A program made the translations under genes and the position numbers. From Balaenoptera acutorostrata (taxonomy: Eukaryota > Chordata > Mammalia > Artiodactyla > Balaenopteridae), in NCBI RefSeq assembly GCF_949987535.1, contig NC_080082.1, positions 31,780,011-31,844,010 of the forward strand: 64,000 nt of DNA. The letters run 5' to 3'. Within the stretch, counting starts at the first letter, position 1. Each line of letters starts with the position of its first letter. Under the pieces are notes generated by a model that was not told where the DNA came from, did not search any database, and saw nothing but the letters and a program-made list of their open reading frames with translations. This document shows, piece after piece, positions 11,941-24,384 of the stretch.

Positions 11941-12439
11941 CGTTATATTCTGGGAATAACAGGTAGTTTGGCATGACAAGAAAACTAGATTCATGTGGAA
12001 GAATGATAAGCAATAAAGACAGAAAGGTAATGGGTCAGATTATCAAAAGTGTTATAAGTTATGCTAAAATATCTGGACTTTATGCTGAAGTGAATTGGGG
12101 AATCAATAAGCGATTACATATAGAGAGGTAACAGGATCAGATTTTTAGATTTAGGGCTGCTAACTGGTTTCAACAAAAATACCCAAATATTTCATGGAAA
12201 CTTTTTTACTTACAAAAAGGCCATATATGATATAAAAACAAGTAATATTTAACCTTCTATTTTATATTAGTTTGTGTTGCTTTCTCAATGCTGTATTTTC
12301 AAAACTTCATTTTTTGTTTCCAAACAAAAGTGTATTTTAAAAACATTAAACCACAAAATCTCACGAAGTTCCTTACTTACTGACAACATTAAATATACTG
12401 AATTCATCAGTCCATAAATTACTAATGATACTAAAAGCT

Positions 12440-12650
12440 GTTCTCAGTGTAATGCTGTGATTAAAGGAAAGGGCTTTGGACTCAGCCAGCCCTGGGTCCC
12501 AGTTCCATCATCTGTAAAATGGAGATAATAATAGTGTCTACCTTCTAGGGCTGTTGTGAGACCTAACAGATAATGCTTGTAAAGTGCTTAGTATGGTGTC
12601 TGGCATACAAATACTCAGAAGTGCTAGGTACTATTGTTATTGCTGTAATG
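12440..12650 (+). mobile_element. MIR SINE
   Basis: GGGCTTTGGACTCAGCCAGC, CATCTGTAAAATGGAGATAA, GGGCTGTTGTGAG and AAAGTGCTTAGTATGGTGTC follow the MIR consensus in order. Confidence 0.85.
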
Positions 12651-12718
12651 TGATATTGTGCCCACCTCAGTGCATCATCATATCAGGGGATACAATGATG
12701 TCAGTATGTCTTATAACT

Positions 12719-13079
12719 GGTACTGTTATCTTTTAAATATTTTATTTTATTTTATTTTTTATTTTTGGCTGTGTTGGGTCTTCGTTGCTGTGCACGGACT
12801 TTCTCTCGTTGCGTCAAGCGGGGGCTGCTCTTTGTTCCGGTGTGCAGGCTTCTCACTGTGGTGGCTTCTCTTGTTGCAGAGCACTGATTCTAGGCCCGCA
12901 GGCTTCAGTAGTTGTGGCTCACAGGCTCTAGAGCACAGGTGCAGTAGTTGTGGCGCACGGGCTTATTTACTCTGTGGCATGTGGGATCTTCCCGGACCAG
13001 GGCTCAAACCCGTGTCCCCTGCATTGGCAGGCGGATTCTTAACCACTGCGCCACCAGGGAAGCCGGTACTGTTATCTTT
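12719..13079 (-). mobile_element. CHR-type SINE with 15-bp target duplication
   Basis: The body (12734-13064, minus strand) contains the complemented start CCAGGGAAGCC and the tail TTATTTTATTTTTTATTT. GGTACTGTTATCTTT occurs at 12719-12733 and again at 13065-13079. The 146-codon frame over it is an artefact of the SINE. Confidence 0.93.
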
Positions 13080-15550
13080 GATCCCTTGGTTAAAGTAATG
13101 TCTGCCATTACTCTCTGCTATAAATTTCTCCTTTTATAATTAGCAAGTATCTTATCAGACTATGCAAATACCTTGTTCTCATATATATTTGCCTAGTAAT
13201 TTTAGCATACATTGATGGTTCCTGCCTATAACAATTATTATTTGGTTATTCACTTAATGGAAATTTTTTATTTCCATCATTCCTTCCACATTTTCTACTG
13301 GAATTCTACTATAAACAAAAGTTGCCTCTTTTCCTTATTTATTTATTCATTCAGTCATTCATTTATTCATTCAATTATTGATACTGGTATAGACTCATAG
13401 ATATTTATTTTATTCTATGGGTTATAATTTGATACTATGATTATTTATTTGTTATTCAAATTGTCCCAGCTTTCACCACATAGAGCTCCTTCAAGTTGGT
13501 TCCTGAACCTTGTTTACCACCATCATATTTTGAACACTTCCTTACTTTCTGGCACTGTAAGATATTCCAGGTTCATGGTAAGAATAGTTTAACGGAGTGG
13601 TTGAGGCGGAAGCCATATTATAGTAGATTAAGAAGTAAATGGGAAGAAAGGAAGTAGATACAGTGAGTGTTAAACACTTTTCCTAAATAAATGAAGGGAA
13701 AATGGCAGGCTACCGTGGAATTAGAAACTTGAGTATGTTTATTGGCTATAAAAAAGAAGTCAGTAGACTGCTTGAATATATAAGAGAGAAAGAAAAGCTA
13801 GAGAGAGTTTTATCACAAGTAGAAAATTTAAAACATTTTCCATATAACAATTCAAAATTATCACACTACCAATAAAAAATTAAAATATTATATATAAATA
13901 TCACTTTGGTAAATAATATGAACTTCCCATAGCACCTTTTCTAAAATGCTTCTTAGGGGAAAAAAATTTTTTTAAAGACTTCTTGAATATGTTAATTCAA
14001 AAACCATTTTCCTTCCCAAAAGTTTTCACAATTTCTGGTGTATTTTTAAATTTGACTTCCCAATATTCCTATTAATCAAATTATTAAAATTAATCAAATA
14101 TTAATTATTCCTAACTGCAGATGAAAGAGTTGCTATTATCCATTTTCTCCAGATTAAGAGAGAGACTGGAGTGTGGCAGTGACAGTCTGACAAAACCAAC
14201 AGGTGAAATACATTCTTAAAGCCTTAAGAAGACCTGATAAAGTAGAAGGGCAACAGTGTAAGCAAATTAACCAAACAGCTGCATAATTCGGTGGACAACA
14301 CTAACCATCATATTCTAAATTCTTTTGGCAATGTTTCCAAAAGTATTAATAAAACAAATACAAAGGAAAAAAACCTCTTTCAAGTCTTTTAAAGGGGAGA
14401 TTGAGAGTTGGTCCTGTTGAAATACACTGGTTTTTTTGTATACAACGCATTATGAAAAATCAATTTTAATTTTCAGAATTCTGAGATTATATATAAAAAA
14501 CTATTTGAACACTCAAGTAATTACTAACATAAATAAAAATGATGTTAAGGGAAGGCTAATATAAATACATTTGCAATAAGGAAAAAATTTAAAATAAGGT
14601 ATTTGAACTTGATTTACAGTTTTAGGCAAAAGAAAATCAAATACTGAAAAGTAGCTATATATAAAAAGTCAAAAGTATTTTAGAAATCACAAAATATACT
14701 TAATTTCATCATATTAAAATTTCATCTTGCAGAATGCAAAGGAAGTAATGAGAGACACTGCATCTCTGGATGTAACTCTGACCATAAGAAAAAAAGTTAT
14801 TTGTGGAAGTAGAAATGATGGGAATTACATGAAAAAACTAAACATGACCTTTTGGTGTCCGTAACAGGTCTAGGCATAGTAGTCATGTGTCATAAATGTA
14901 GGCCTTTTGAAGTTAAAGAAAAAAAAGTATCATCATATGGCCTGAAACTTACAAAAGCATAGACAGATCAATAAACTCAGGAAATATAGTTCAACAAGTC
15001 AGGACTCAAAAATACAATTCCAACAATTCAATAAGAAATGATTCTAACAACAACAAATGTAGTGTATCTAAAAATATTGGGTGCAGCCTTACAGATTTCA
15101 AAAAGTAGAATGCAAGAGACAGATTTAAGAAGAATATGAGAGGGGCACTGACCTGTAACAATAGTGCTGGGAAGTCCACAGTGAGTTAAGAAGGGTGTAA
15201 CTCCAATGGTGGGTCTGAACCTGGGGGAAGTCATGCTACATTTTTTTTAAGAATAGGAAGAGGCAAACCTACGCATGTCAACTGAGCTCTTCCAAAATTT
15301 GTACAACAGAATCTACTTCCTCAGCTTGTGCTAAACCGCTCCAAATGAATATTTTCAGCTTAAGTTTGTGAACTGGTGCCATCTGGTCAATCTTCTGGGT
15401 TCCTACTAGCCTTTCACTTGAGCTTAAAATCTCTTCAGCAACCCTACCATTAGTTCTTACTTAGCGTCCCTCTTAGATCATACACAAAAATGTTGATTAA
15501 AAAAAAAATCTTATGAGGCTGAATCTATAAATGGGTATTCTTGTGTGCAG
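13080..15550. other. Intronic sequence without recognised genes
   Basis: A TTTA/TTCA-rich low-complexity patch at 13330-13378 and otherwise AT-rich unique-looking DNA. The small minus-strand frame at 15028-15234 is not supported as a gene. Confidence 0.4.

Positions 15551-15551
<1 letters not shown>

Positions 15552-15584
<33 letters not shown>
15552..15584 (+). repeat. (CA)n microsatellite
   Basis: About 16 uninterrupted CA units. Confidence 0.97.
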
Positions 15585-15586
<2 letters not shown>

Positions 15587-15836
15587 CTACCTACTTTAAA
15601 AAAAAAATGCACATGCCTTAACAGCAGCTCATGTGAAAAATACCAGGGAATTTTAGCTCACTGTAAACTAAATGAGTGTATGGTGTAATGAGCTTGCCAA
15701 AAAACAAATGCAATCTTACATTGCACAAACAGAAATGTGGTATAAGGAACAAGGGAGGTGATAATTACAGTATACTCTAGTCTCACCAAGAGAAATGTAT
15801 TCTGTTTTGGGTTTAAGAGGAATACAAACTAGATCA

Positions 15837-16165
15837 CTCATTCAAGACATATTATTTGAGTACATACTACCTGCCAGACAGATTGTTATAAGTACTGGGA
15901 ATAAAACAGTAAACAAGACAAAGTCCCTGCTTTAATGGAGCTAACATTTTAGAGAAGGAGATAAACAAAAAGGAAAAAAAAATCCATCAGGTAAGGGTAA
16001 TGGCTATGCAAAGAATGAAAATAGGATGACGTGATTAAAAGTGATAGGGTGACTATTTTAAAATGGACTCAAGGAAAGTCTAACTGAGGAGGCCACTTAC
16101 ACTGAAATCTGAATGAAAAGAAAGAACTAGCAATGTAAAGATGTGATGAAAGATGAATCAAATTA
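15837..16165 (+). mobile_element. Ancient mammal-wide repeat (L2-age), diverged
   Basis: TTTGAGTACATACTACCTGC, then a TCCCTGCTTTAATGGAGCT segment, GGGTGACTATTTTAAA and GGAGGCCACTTACACTGAAA follow the order of a common old mammalian repeat. The family name is uncertain. Confidence 0.4.
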
Positions 16166-16649
16166 TTCTAAGCAGCCTTGAGAGATCAGCAACAAAGCAC
16201 AAAGACCAACATACTGGTTTTTATATCTTAAGAAGTTGTTTCTCTATTGGATGACATTTGCACCAACTACACTATACTTCCCAGTCTATACATCTGGAGA
16301 CTACTCCATGGAAGTGCACCTCAATTCCTCTTCAGACCTTATCTGTTCAGGTCCTACAGTTTTAAGCTGGTTCCTTCTAGTAATGAGCCATCACTATTCT
16401 CAATGGTCTGATTTTCTAGGTCAGTGTTTTTTAACTATGAACTAAAATCTCATTACAAGCCATCAGTTCAGTGGATAGCCATTAACATTCTTTATAAATG
16501 AAGTAGACTAGTGTTTTGAGAAGCAATGGTTACATCTTAATACATACACGCCCCTACATATATACATTCATTAACATTTAAAAACACATCTATGCTGGGT
16601 CCCAGACAAAAACTTTGAAAAACACTGTTCTAAGAGGTTAATGAATACT

Positions 16650-17135
16650 TCCATGTCATTTCATAGGAGAGTTCAACCCAGACTCTTATTTAGGGTTGGA
16701 GGGCTTTGAGTCACCTGGTATTAGTCAACCTGGAGGATGGGATCAACCACATTGGGCAATCAATTAATCAATCAGTTACATCTATTTAATGGAGAGCCAA
16801 TAAAAACTCTGACACTGAAGCTCAAGTGACATCCCTGATTAACAAACCCTGTGCATACTGTCACGCATCAATGCTGGGACCTGATTCCAAGGAGAGAGCT
16901 TTGTGTTGAAACCCTCTGAGACTGCCCTATGCATCCCTTCTTTGGCTAATTTTAACCTGTAACCTCCTCTGTAATAAACTGTAATAAATAAATTTTAACT
17001 TGTAACCTCCTCTGTAATAAACTGTAACCACAAGTATAATTGTTTTCAGTGAGTTCTGCTAGCCTATTATTGAAACTAAGGGTGGTTCTGGGAACCTCCA
17101 GAATTTGTAGTTGGTGTCAGAAGTGAGGGCAGTCT
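16650..17135 (+). mobile_element. Old ERV-L-like LTR with adjacent tRNA-Leu-type primer site
   Basis: The 3' part has CCTCTGTAATAAACTGTAAC, AGTGAGTTCTGCTAGCC and GGGTGGTTCTGGGAACCTCC. It is followed by TTGGTGTCAGAAGTGAGG (about 17112-17129), which resembles a leucine-tRNA primer binding site of ERV-L. A 43-bp direct duplication (16950 and 16993) carries the AATAAA-like polyadenylation signal twice. No gag, pol or env was recognised. The 5' boundary is approximate. Confidence 0.5.
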
Positions 17136-17384
17136 TGGGACTGTGTTAGCTTTGCCGTTTGGCTATCTCTTGAGTAATACTCTCCAATGAAAACAAAAAG
17201 TTTAATGAGAAAATGAGAGATCTTGATCTGATAACTATCTTCAAATGTTAGCCAACTGCAAAGATTTTCAAGTTTTTGTAAGATGTACAAAACTAAGACT
17301 GCAATGATTCCATTCTACTGAAGGCCTATCCATAGGAAATCTGGACTGAGAAAACTGCTTCCTTAAATATTCCTATGCAAAATC

Positions 17385-17530
17385 TTAAAAAAAAAAATCT
17401 GTATACAGGAAAACATCCATATAACAAGAAACTGGGTAAAGAATACACTAGACCTAGCTGTACTATTTTTTACAATTGCATACAAATCTGCAATTATCTC
17501 AAAATAAAAAAGTTTAATTTTAAAAAAAAA
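17385..17530 (+). mobile_element. Old L1 3' end fragment
   Basis: The segment ends TTATCTCAAAATAAAAAAGTTTAA plus an A-rich tail, like worn L1 3' termini. Confidence 0.45.
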
Positions 17531-17835
17531 GAAGAAAGCTTAGGCCTTTCTTGAGCTCAGAGACAGTCTCCTTCTGGCCTTGAAGAAACAAGCTGCTATG
17601 AGTTCTACAGCTACAAGGAAATGAATTCTGCTGACGATCCCATGAGCCTAGATGAGGGCTGTGTGTCTCCGATGAGATCACAGCCCCACTGGACTCACTG
17701 GATGCAGTCTTGTGAGACCCCAAGCAGAGAATCCAGCTAAGCTGTGCCTAGACACTTGACCCAAGGAAACTATGAGATAATAAATGGATGCTGTTTTAAG
17801 CTACTAAATATATGGTTAATTTGGCACTACATTCA
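17531..17835 (+). mobile_element. MaLR/MLT1-like LTR, 3' portion
   Basis: GCCTTGAAGAAACAAGCTGC, GCTAAGCTGTGCCTAGACAC, AACTATGAGATAATAAATGG and TTTTAAGCTACTAAATAT follow in the order typical of a MaLR-type LTR end. It is an old solo remnant with no internal region. Confidence 0.55.
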
Positions 17836-17839
17836 CATA

Positions 17840-18150
17840 CCCTACAATTGAACAATTTCACTCCTGGGTACATACTCAACATAAATACATATAAAGTTCA
17901 ATAACAGGCAAAACTAATCTATGAGGGTACAAGTCAAAATGGTGATTACCCTTAGGGTGAGAGCAAGCAGGGACTAGTAGGAGGCCCAAGGAGATTTCTA
18001 GGATTGTGATAATGTTCTATTTCTTGATCTGGATTGGTGAAATAGATGATGTTTACTCTCTGAAAATTTATCAAACTATTTACTTATAATTTGTGTACTT
18101 TTCTGTATGTATGTTATATGTCAACAAAACTCACATTAAAGAAGTTACAT
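17840..18150 (+). mobile_element. Old L1 3' region
   Basis: CAGGCAAAACTAATCTATGA, TGGTGATTACCC and a terminal GTGTACTTTTCTGTATGTAT segment resemble L1M 3' UTRs. Confidence 0.5.
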
Positions 18151-18156
18151 AACCAT

Positions 18157-18742
18157 CAAACTGAAGACTATTATTTAACTTTATTATCATTAATCTAAGT
18201 AAACAATTCATTACAACCAGATTTTAAGGAAAAAACCATCTGTTCTAATGCAATGATGTCTTGACACTAAAAACAAATTATTTTTCTTCATTGTGTTAGC
18301 ATGATATTTCATGCTTTTCATCCAGATAAATAATAAAAAAATAAAAGGGAAATATAATATTATATGTTCCCTCAATAAGAGGAGAAATCTACAAAATGAT
18401 GAAAGACATCTGAGAGTTAATTCAACCAATGTTATTAGGGGAAGGTAGGAGCTAGAGGAAAAGGAAGTTTTTTAAAACCCACAATCAAAATGTGAAGATT
18501 TTAAACAGAAATAGAATGTTTAAGTCTATACTCATTTTAGGTTGTTACGCTTCTGAATAACATGATCATCTTCTCTCTTTCCAGTTATATCTCCAATTTT
18601 AAAATATGTTTTACTTTATATTCTAGCAACACAAACAATTTCAGTTTTTTAAAAAAAACAAGTTATACCAATAACTTTGAATTTACTGTTCTAGTTGTCT
18701 AGAGTGTCCTTTCTCTAAAAGGTAGCCTAGCAAATGTCTATT
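18157..18742. other. Intronic sequence without recognised features
   Basis: Nothing supportable was seen between the L1 remnant and the SINE. Confidence 0.4.
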
Positions 18743-19107
18743 CAAAACTCAGTGTAGGGACTTCCCTGGTGGCACACTGGTTAAGAATTCGCCTGCCAAT
18801 GCAGGGGACACGGGTTCAATCCCTGGTCCAAGAAGATCCCACATGCTGCGGAGCAACTAAGCCCGTGTGCTACAACTACTGAGCCTGTGCTCTAGAGCCC
18901 GCGTGCTGCAACTACTGCAGCCTGCGTGTCGAGAACCCATGCTCTGCAACAAGAGAAGCCACTGCAATGAGAAGCCCATGGACTGCAAAGAAGAGTAGCC
19001 CCCGCTCACCGCAACCAGAGAAAGCCTGCGCGCAGCAACGAAGACCCAACGTAGCCAAAAATAAAAATAAATAACTAATTAATTAATTAAAAAACAAACT
19101 CGGTGTA
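18743..19107 (+). mobile_element. CHR-type SINE with imperfect target duplication
   Basis: The body runs from GGGACTTCCCTGGTGGCAC (18757) to the AAATAAATAACTAATTAATT tail (about 19092). AAAACTCAGTGTA before it and ACAAACTCGGTGTA after it are the diverged target duplication. Confidence 0.92.
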
Positions 19108-19199
19108 GACATCACTTCCTTTTTACAATATGTAATTTTACTGCTATATTTGCCATAGCATATTTTAGTTATTTATAAGTCAAGGTCATATTTGATTTG

Positions 19200-19340
19200 T
19201 ACCTCTAAAACCTATCCAGTGTTTGGTACAGTTGCATCATCTATGCAACGAGGATAATCATAGTATCTAAAGGATCTTAGAGCAGTATTTGACACATAAT
19301 AAGCACTCAGTAAATATTAGTATTAATTATTATGATAAAG
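19200..19340 (+). mobile_element. MIR fragment
   Basis: CAACGAGGATAATCATAGTA and TAATAAGCACTCAGTAAAT match the MIR 3' half. Confidence 0.6.
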
Positions 19341-19378
19341 ATTAATGTTCCTTATATAAAGAAGTCTCAGAACTCCAT

Positions 19379-20560
19379 AATATGAAAACAAATATTCCAA
19401 TTTTAAAAATGGGCAAAATTTTTGGCAGACACTGCCAAAGATGATAAATGGATGGCAAATAAACACAAGAAAAGACACTCACATTATTAGACATAAGGGA
19501 AATGCAAATTCAAACCACATGAGATACCACTACACATCTATTTGAATGGTTAAAAAAAAAACATGAACAATACTAAGTAGGAAGAGGAAGAGAGGATATT
19601 GAGAAACTGAAACTCATACACTACTGGTGGAAATGCAAAATGGTACTGCCATTTTGGAAAACAGGTGGTAGTTTTTTACAAAGTTAAACATACATTTAAT
19701 ATATGACCCCTGGCAATCCCACTCTGATACCTTTACCCAAGAGAAATGAAAACATATGGTAACATAAACACCAGGTACACAAATGTTTACAAAGGCTTTT
19801 ATTCATAAATGCCAAAACCTGGAAACAATCCAAATGTCCTTTATCTGATAAATACATATACAATCTTTGGTTCATTCATATGATGGACTACTACTCAGTA
19901 ACATGAAGGAACACACCACTGATACATGCAACAAAAAATACATTATGCTGAGTGGAAGAAGCCAGACGAATAAGGCAACATGATATATGATTCCATTTAT
20001 ACAACATTCTCAAAAATGCAAAACTGTAAGGAAAGAAAATTAATCACTGTTTACCAGGATCTGGGGTTGAGGGAAAGGCTGAGTACAAAGAAGCATCAGA
20101 GGATGTTTTGGGGTGATGGCAAAGTTCTTTATCTTGATTGCGGTGTGGTTATACAATGTACATGTTTGTCAAAACTCACAGAAATGTACACTAAAAAAGG
20201 TGAATTATGGGCTTCCCTGGTAGCGCAGTGGTTGAGAATCTGCCTGCCAATGCAGGGGACACGGGTTCGAGCCCTGGCCTGGGAAGATCCCACATGCCGC
20301 AGAGCAACTAGGCCCGTGAGCCACAACTACTGAGCCTGCGCGTCTGGAGCCTGTGCTCCGCAACAAGAGAGGCCGCGATAGTGAGAGGCCTGCGCACCGC
20401 GATGAAGAGTGGCCCCCACTCGCCGCAACTAGAGAAAGCCCTCGCACAGAAACAAAGACCCAACACACCCAAAGATAAATAAATAAATAAATAAATTTAT
20501 TTTTAAAAAAAGGTGAATTTTACTAGATATAAGTTATATCTCAATAAACCTGAATTTAAA
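19379..20560 (+). mobile_element. Ancient L1 (ORF2 end and 3' UTR), interrupted by a SINE
   Basis: Shows the L1 ORF2 3' order: GGGAAATGCAAATTCAAACC, GAGATACCACTACACAT, CATACACTACTGGTGGAAAT, GGAAACAATCCAAATGTCC, then the 3' UTR with GATTGCGGTGTGG and ATATCTCAATAAACCTG. Many indels. A CHR SINE sits at 20209-20509. Confidence 0.85.
20194..20520 (+). mobile_element. CHR-type SINE (GGGCTTCCCTGG subtype)
   Basis: The body is 20209 to about 20509, with AACTAGGCCCGTGAGCCAC and GTGAGAGGCCTGCGCACC diagnostic stretches and an AAATAAATAAATAAAT tail. AAAAAAGGTGAATT is duplicated on both sides. It is close to the copy at 61891. Confidence 0.93.
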
Positions 20561-20864
20561 AAAAGATTAATGTTCTTTAGGTCTCAATTCCCATATTAAG
20601 AAGTTAATACCACTAGATTCTAAATCCAGGTTAATGTCTTGATATCCCTTTTCCTTAATCCCAGTAGCTGTCCTTGAAGCCTTATGCTATGATAATTACC
20701 TAAATCTCTAAACATTGCCTATTCCTAGATTTCTAGATGCTGTTTTCTCACTTATCTGCTTTCAGGAGTCTGTGTTATATGTGGCTGGACCTCCTTAATC
20801 CCACAAAATTGCCTAGTTAGACTTCTTTCTAAAAATGACTGGGTCTTACAACACAAACACACAT

Positions 20865-20865
<1 letters not shown>

Positions 20866-20906
<41 letters not shown>
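20866..20906 (+). repeat. (CA)n microsatellite
   Basis: About 20 CA units, preceded by a degenerate CA stretch from 20850. The frame that starts in it is spurious. Confidence 0.97.
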
Positions 20907-20908
<2 letters not shown>

Positions 20909-20949
20909 CTTTACCAGGTCTTAGCAACATTAGAGACATTGATCTCTTC

Positions 20950-21780
20950 CATATCTGGCTGTGCAAAAGACATCAACAGACTCTTCAGAAAAGAAGATAT
21001 GCATTTTTGGACAATAAGCCCATGAAAAGATGCACAGTATCATTATCCATTAGGAAAATACGAATTAAAACTATAATGAGATATAGTATACAGCCAATCA
21101 AGTGGCTAAAATTAAAAAGACTGACAATACCAAAGACTGAAGAAGAGGGAGCACCTCGAACTCTCATACACTGCTGGTGGGAATGTAAAATGGTGCAACC
21201 CCACTTTTGAAAACAGTTTGGCAATTTTTTATTAAGTTAAACATACATTCAACATATGACCCAGCAACCTCATTACCTTTGTATGTATCCAAGGAAATGA
21301 AAACATATGTACACAAAAAGACTGAACTTAAATGTTCACTGAAGCATTATTAAAAATAGCCCAAAACAAGAAACAACCCAAATGTCTATCAATAGGTAAA
21401 ATGGACAATTGTGGTGTACTCATAAAGTAGAATGCTAGTCAGCCATAAAAAGGAGCAAACTACTGACTCACCCAACAACATAAATGAATCACATATGCAT
21501 TGTGCTGAGTAAATAAAGCCAGACTCAAAAGGCTACCTACTGTATGATTTCATTTATATCACATTCTCAAAAAACACAACAAAAATATAAGGGCAAAAAT
21601 CAGTGGTTGCCAGCAGCTGGTGGCTGGGGGAGGGGCTGCTACAAAAGAAGATGAGGGAATTTTGAAGGGATAGGGAATCATTCTGTATCTTGATTAGTGG
21701 TGGTACCTATATATACTTGTCAGAACTGTGCACTAAAAAGAGTGATTTTTTACTGTACTTAAATTATATCTAAAAAACGA
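20950..21780 (+). mobile_element. Ancient L1 3' half
   Basis: Repeats the ORF2-end order: AATAAGCCCATGAAAAGATG, CATACACTGCTGGTGGGAAT, GAAACAACCCAAATGTCTAT, GTGGTTGCCAGCAGCTGG, ATTATATCTAAAAAACG. It lies in the same orientation as its neighbours. Confidence 0.85.
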
Positions 21781-22135
21781 AACTACTGATACATGATATA
21801 ACATGGATAAATCCCAAAAATATCATGTAGAATGAAAAAAGCCTGACACAAAAGAGTACATACCATATGATTCCATTTATAGGTAATCTAAAACAAGCAA
21901 AACTAATCTATAGTGACAGAAAGTAGATCACTGATTGCCTGGGGACCAGGGATGAGAGAATAACTGCCTACACAGGAAAAAAGGAAAATCTGGGGGCTTA
22001 TGGAAATGTCCTATACTTTGATTGTGGTAATGATTATATAGGGTATACACTGTCAAAAATCATCAAATTACACTCAAAATGGGTATATTTTATCGTATGA
22101 AAATTATGCCTTAATAAAATCAATTTTAAAATGTA
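21781..22135 (+). mobile_element. Second ancient L1 3' end, directly adjacent
   Basis: Starts within CTGATACATGATATAACATG, then GATTCCATTTATAGGTAATC, GATTGCCTGGGGACC and TTATGCCTTAATAAAATC. The 3' UTR motifs repeat those of the element just upstream, so this is a separate copy or a tandem rearrangement. Confidence 0.7.
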
Positions 22136-23075
22136 CTTACCCAGTGAACATAAACGTAACAGGATTAATTTTACCCTGACTTATCTATTTAACAATTCCT
22201 CTTCTTTTATTAGTTTTAATTATGTCACTACAAACTAAAGTTAGATTATATTATCTTAATTTCTATAATTTATGCTAGTCCATTAGCTGGTGCTAACAAA
22301 TTTAGAAATATTTGCGAAGAACATATTACATACAGGTAATATGTTCAACAACAGACTCTCTGGAGAACAAATAAGAAATATGAGGAGGTGATGATGGTGG
22401 GATGAATTGGGAGATTGGGATTGATGTATATACACTAATATGTATAAAAGAGATAACTAATAAGAACCTGCTGTATAAAAAAATTGAAATTCAAAAAAAA
22501 AAGAAAAAAGAAATGCTGTCTACAAAAAAAGTTGATATTTTTATTGCAGAGATTTATCTCTGCTTTTATTGCAGAGATTACATAGCTATATCTATACCAC
22601 ATTTCACGTATGACAAAAAGAAAACAGTAAATAATCAGTTGTTTGAGGGAACAGCTAAATCAATATGGACCACAGAGGAAAAGGAGACTTAATCTGTGTT
22701 GCCTAAGAATAAGTTAATTTTTATAATGAAAAGATAATGAGAAGATATTCAAGGGAGTGAGCTAAGCATGAGTAAAAGCATAACAACTGAAGTAAAGATT
22801 TACAAAGACCAGCATTTCACAAGCTATATTCTAAGAAATTGTGGATATTAAACCATTCATATTCCTATAAAATTCTGAGAAGCTGCCTTGTATTTTACCT
22901 TTCTTGGAGCATTATGATAAAGTGTCATTTATTAAAAGCTCACTCTGAGAAGTCCATAGAGAACTAGTAGTAAATGACCTTGCATAGAATTGATAGGGCA
23001 AAATTAAGAAACGCCTTTGATTCTTAGTATAGATAACAACTCTTTTGTCTCTTTTAAAAGTCATCATTTTTAAAC
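22136..23075. other. Intronic sequence, mostly unassigned
   Basis: An old L1-like tail (TGGGATGAATTGGGAGATTG and TATATACACTAATATGTATA, 22400-22490) is likely. TTTTATTGCAGAGATT is duplicated locally near 22540 and 22564. No gene is seen. Confidence 0.35.
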
Positions 23076-23361
23076 TACAAAATGTTGGAGGGGGAAGGGT
23101 AAGCTGGGACGAAGTGAGAGAGCGACATGGACATACATACACTACCAAATGTAAAATAGATAGCTAGTGGGAAGCAGCCGCATAGCACAGGGAGATCAGC
23201 TTGGTGCTCTGTGACCACCTAGAGGGGTGGGACAGGGAGGAGATATGGGGATATATGTATATGTATAGCTGATTCACTTTGTTATAAAGCAGAAACTAAC
23301 ACACCATTGTAAAGCAATTATACTCCAATAAAGATGTTTAAAAAAGAAAGTACAAAATGTT
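23076..23361 (+). mobile_element. 5'-truncated L1 3' end with target duplication
   Basis: L1 3' UTR at 23087-23350, from GAGGGGGAAGGGTAAGCTGG to TACTCCAATAAAGATGTTT. TACAAAATGTT flanks it at 23076-23086 and 23351-23361. The GTGGGAGGGAG segment present in the 10.2-kb copy is missing here. Confidence 0.9.
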
Positions 23362-23517
23362 TTTAAGAGTTGAGAAATCAGGTTTGTCACCACCTATCTC
23401 CACCAGACCACCCCACCTCCAGATAGAAAGCCATATTATAAACTGCTATAATTTTTGGCAGCAAGAGAGGGATTTAATCAGCAATTTATCTTTCCGTATT
23501 GGAAGGAAGCCTTAAGA

Positions 23518-23900
23518 AAGAGTTTGGGGGGACTTCCCTGGTGGTGCAGTGGTTAAGAATCCACCTGCCAATGCAGGAGACATAGTTCTGTCCCTGGTCC
23601 GGGAAGATCTCACATGACGCAGAGCAACTAAGCCCGTGCGCCACAACTACTGAGCCTGTGCTCTACTGCCTGCGAGCCGCAACTACTGAACCCACGTGCC
23701 ACAACTACTGAAGCCCATGTGCTTAGAGCCCATGCTCTGCAACGAGAACCCACCGCAATGAAAAGCCCACACACCACAATGAAGAGTAGACCCTGCCTGC
23801 CGCAACTAGAGAAAGCATGAACACAGCAACAAAGACCCAACACAGCCAAAAATAAATAAATAAATAAATAAATTTATTTTAAAAAAAAGGTTGGGGATCA
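23518..23900 (+). mobile_element. CHR-type SINE
   Basis: The body is about 23529-23888, with the GACTTCCCTGGTGGTGCAG start and an AAATAAATAAATAAATTTAT tail. Flanking AGTTTGGGGG and GGTTGGGGA suggest a worn target duplication. Confidence 0.9.
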
Positions 23901-23938
23901 ATGTGTACCAGAAGTTTGTTGGTTCTATTCTAATTGCA

Positions 23939-23983
23939 TCTGTGTGTGTGTGTGTGTGTATGTGTGTGCGCATGTGCATGTGG
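23939..23983 (+). repeat. (TG)n microsatellite
   Basis: TG repeat interrupted by TA and CA. Confidence 0.9.
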
Positions 23984-24384
23984 GGATGAGGGAATATAAA
24001 CCACAGTTCAATATGGCATTTTGAGAATAGGCAAGAGTATTTTAAATAAGAGCGTGAGGGAATAAAAAATTTAATATTAAAGTATATCCCTGTAATACAA
24101 ATACAAAAATAAAAGTACTTAACTGAGTCTATACCACAACACAATAAACCATCAACATTAATTTTTAATCTATTTTATTGATCCTAAGTGTTTAAAGAAA
24201 AATTAATTTATCTTTACTTATACCTCTTCTATACATCATCCTTTAAGACATGGAATAAACTGCAGTGACTACAAATGCACTATACTCTAACAAAAGCTGT
24301 AAAAATATTTTACTAATTGTTCAGTTTAATGCAATCATCCATAATGACCTATTAAAGCCAAAAAACAAACAAAAAAACAAACAC

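Noticed and set aside
18757..18850. tRNA gene in SINE heads
   Set aside because: The B-box-like GGTTCAATCCC is inherited from the SINE's tRNA ancestor. No cloverleaf with proper acceptor and anticodon arms can be supported in any copy.
20863..21210. 115-codon frame starting in the CA repeat
   Set aside because: It begins in a microsatellite and continues in dead L1 sequence.
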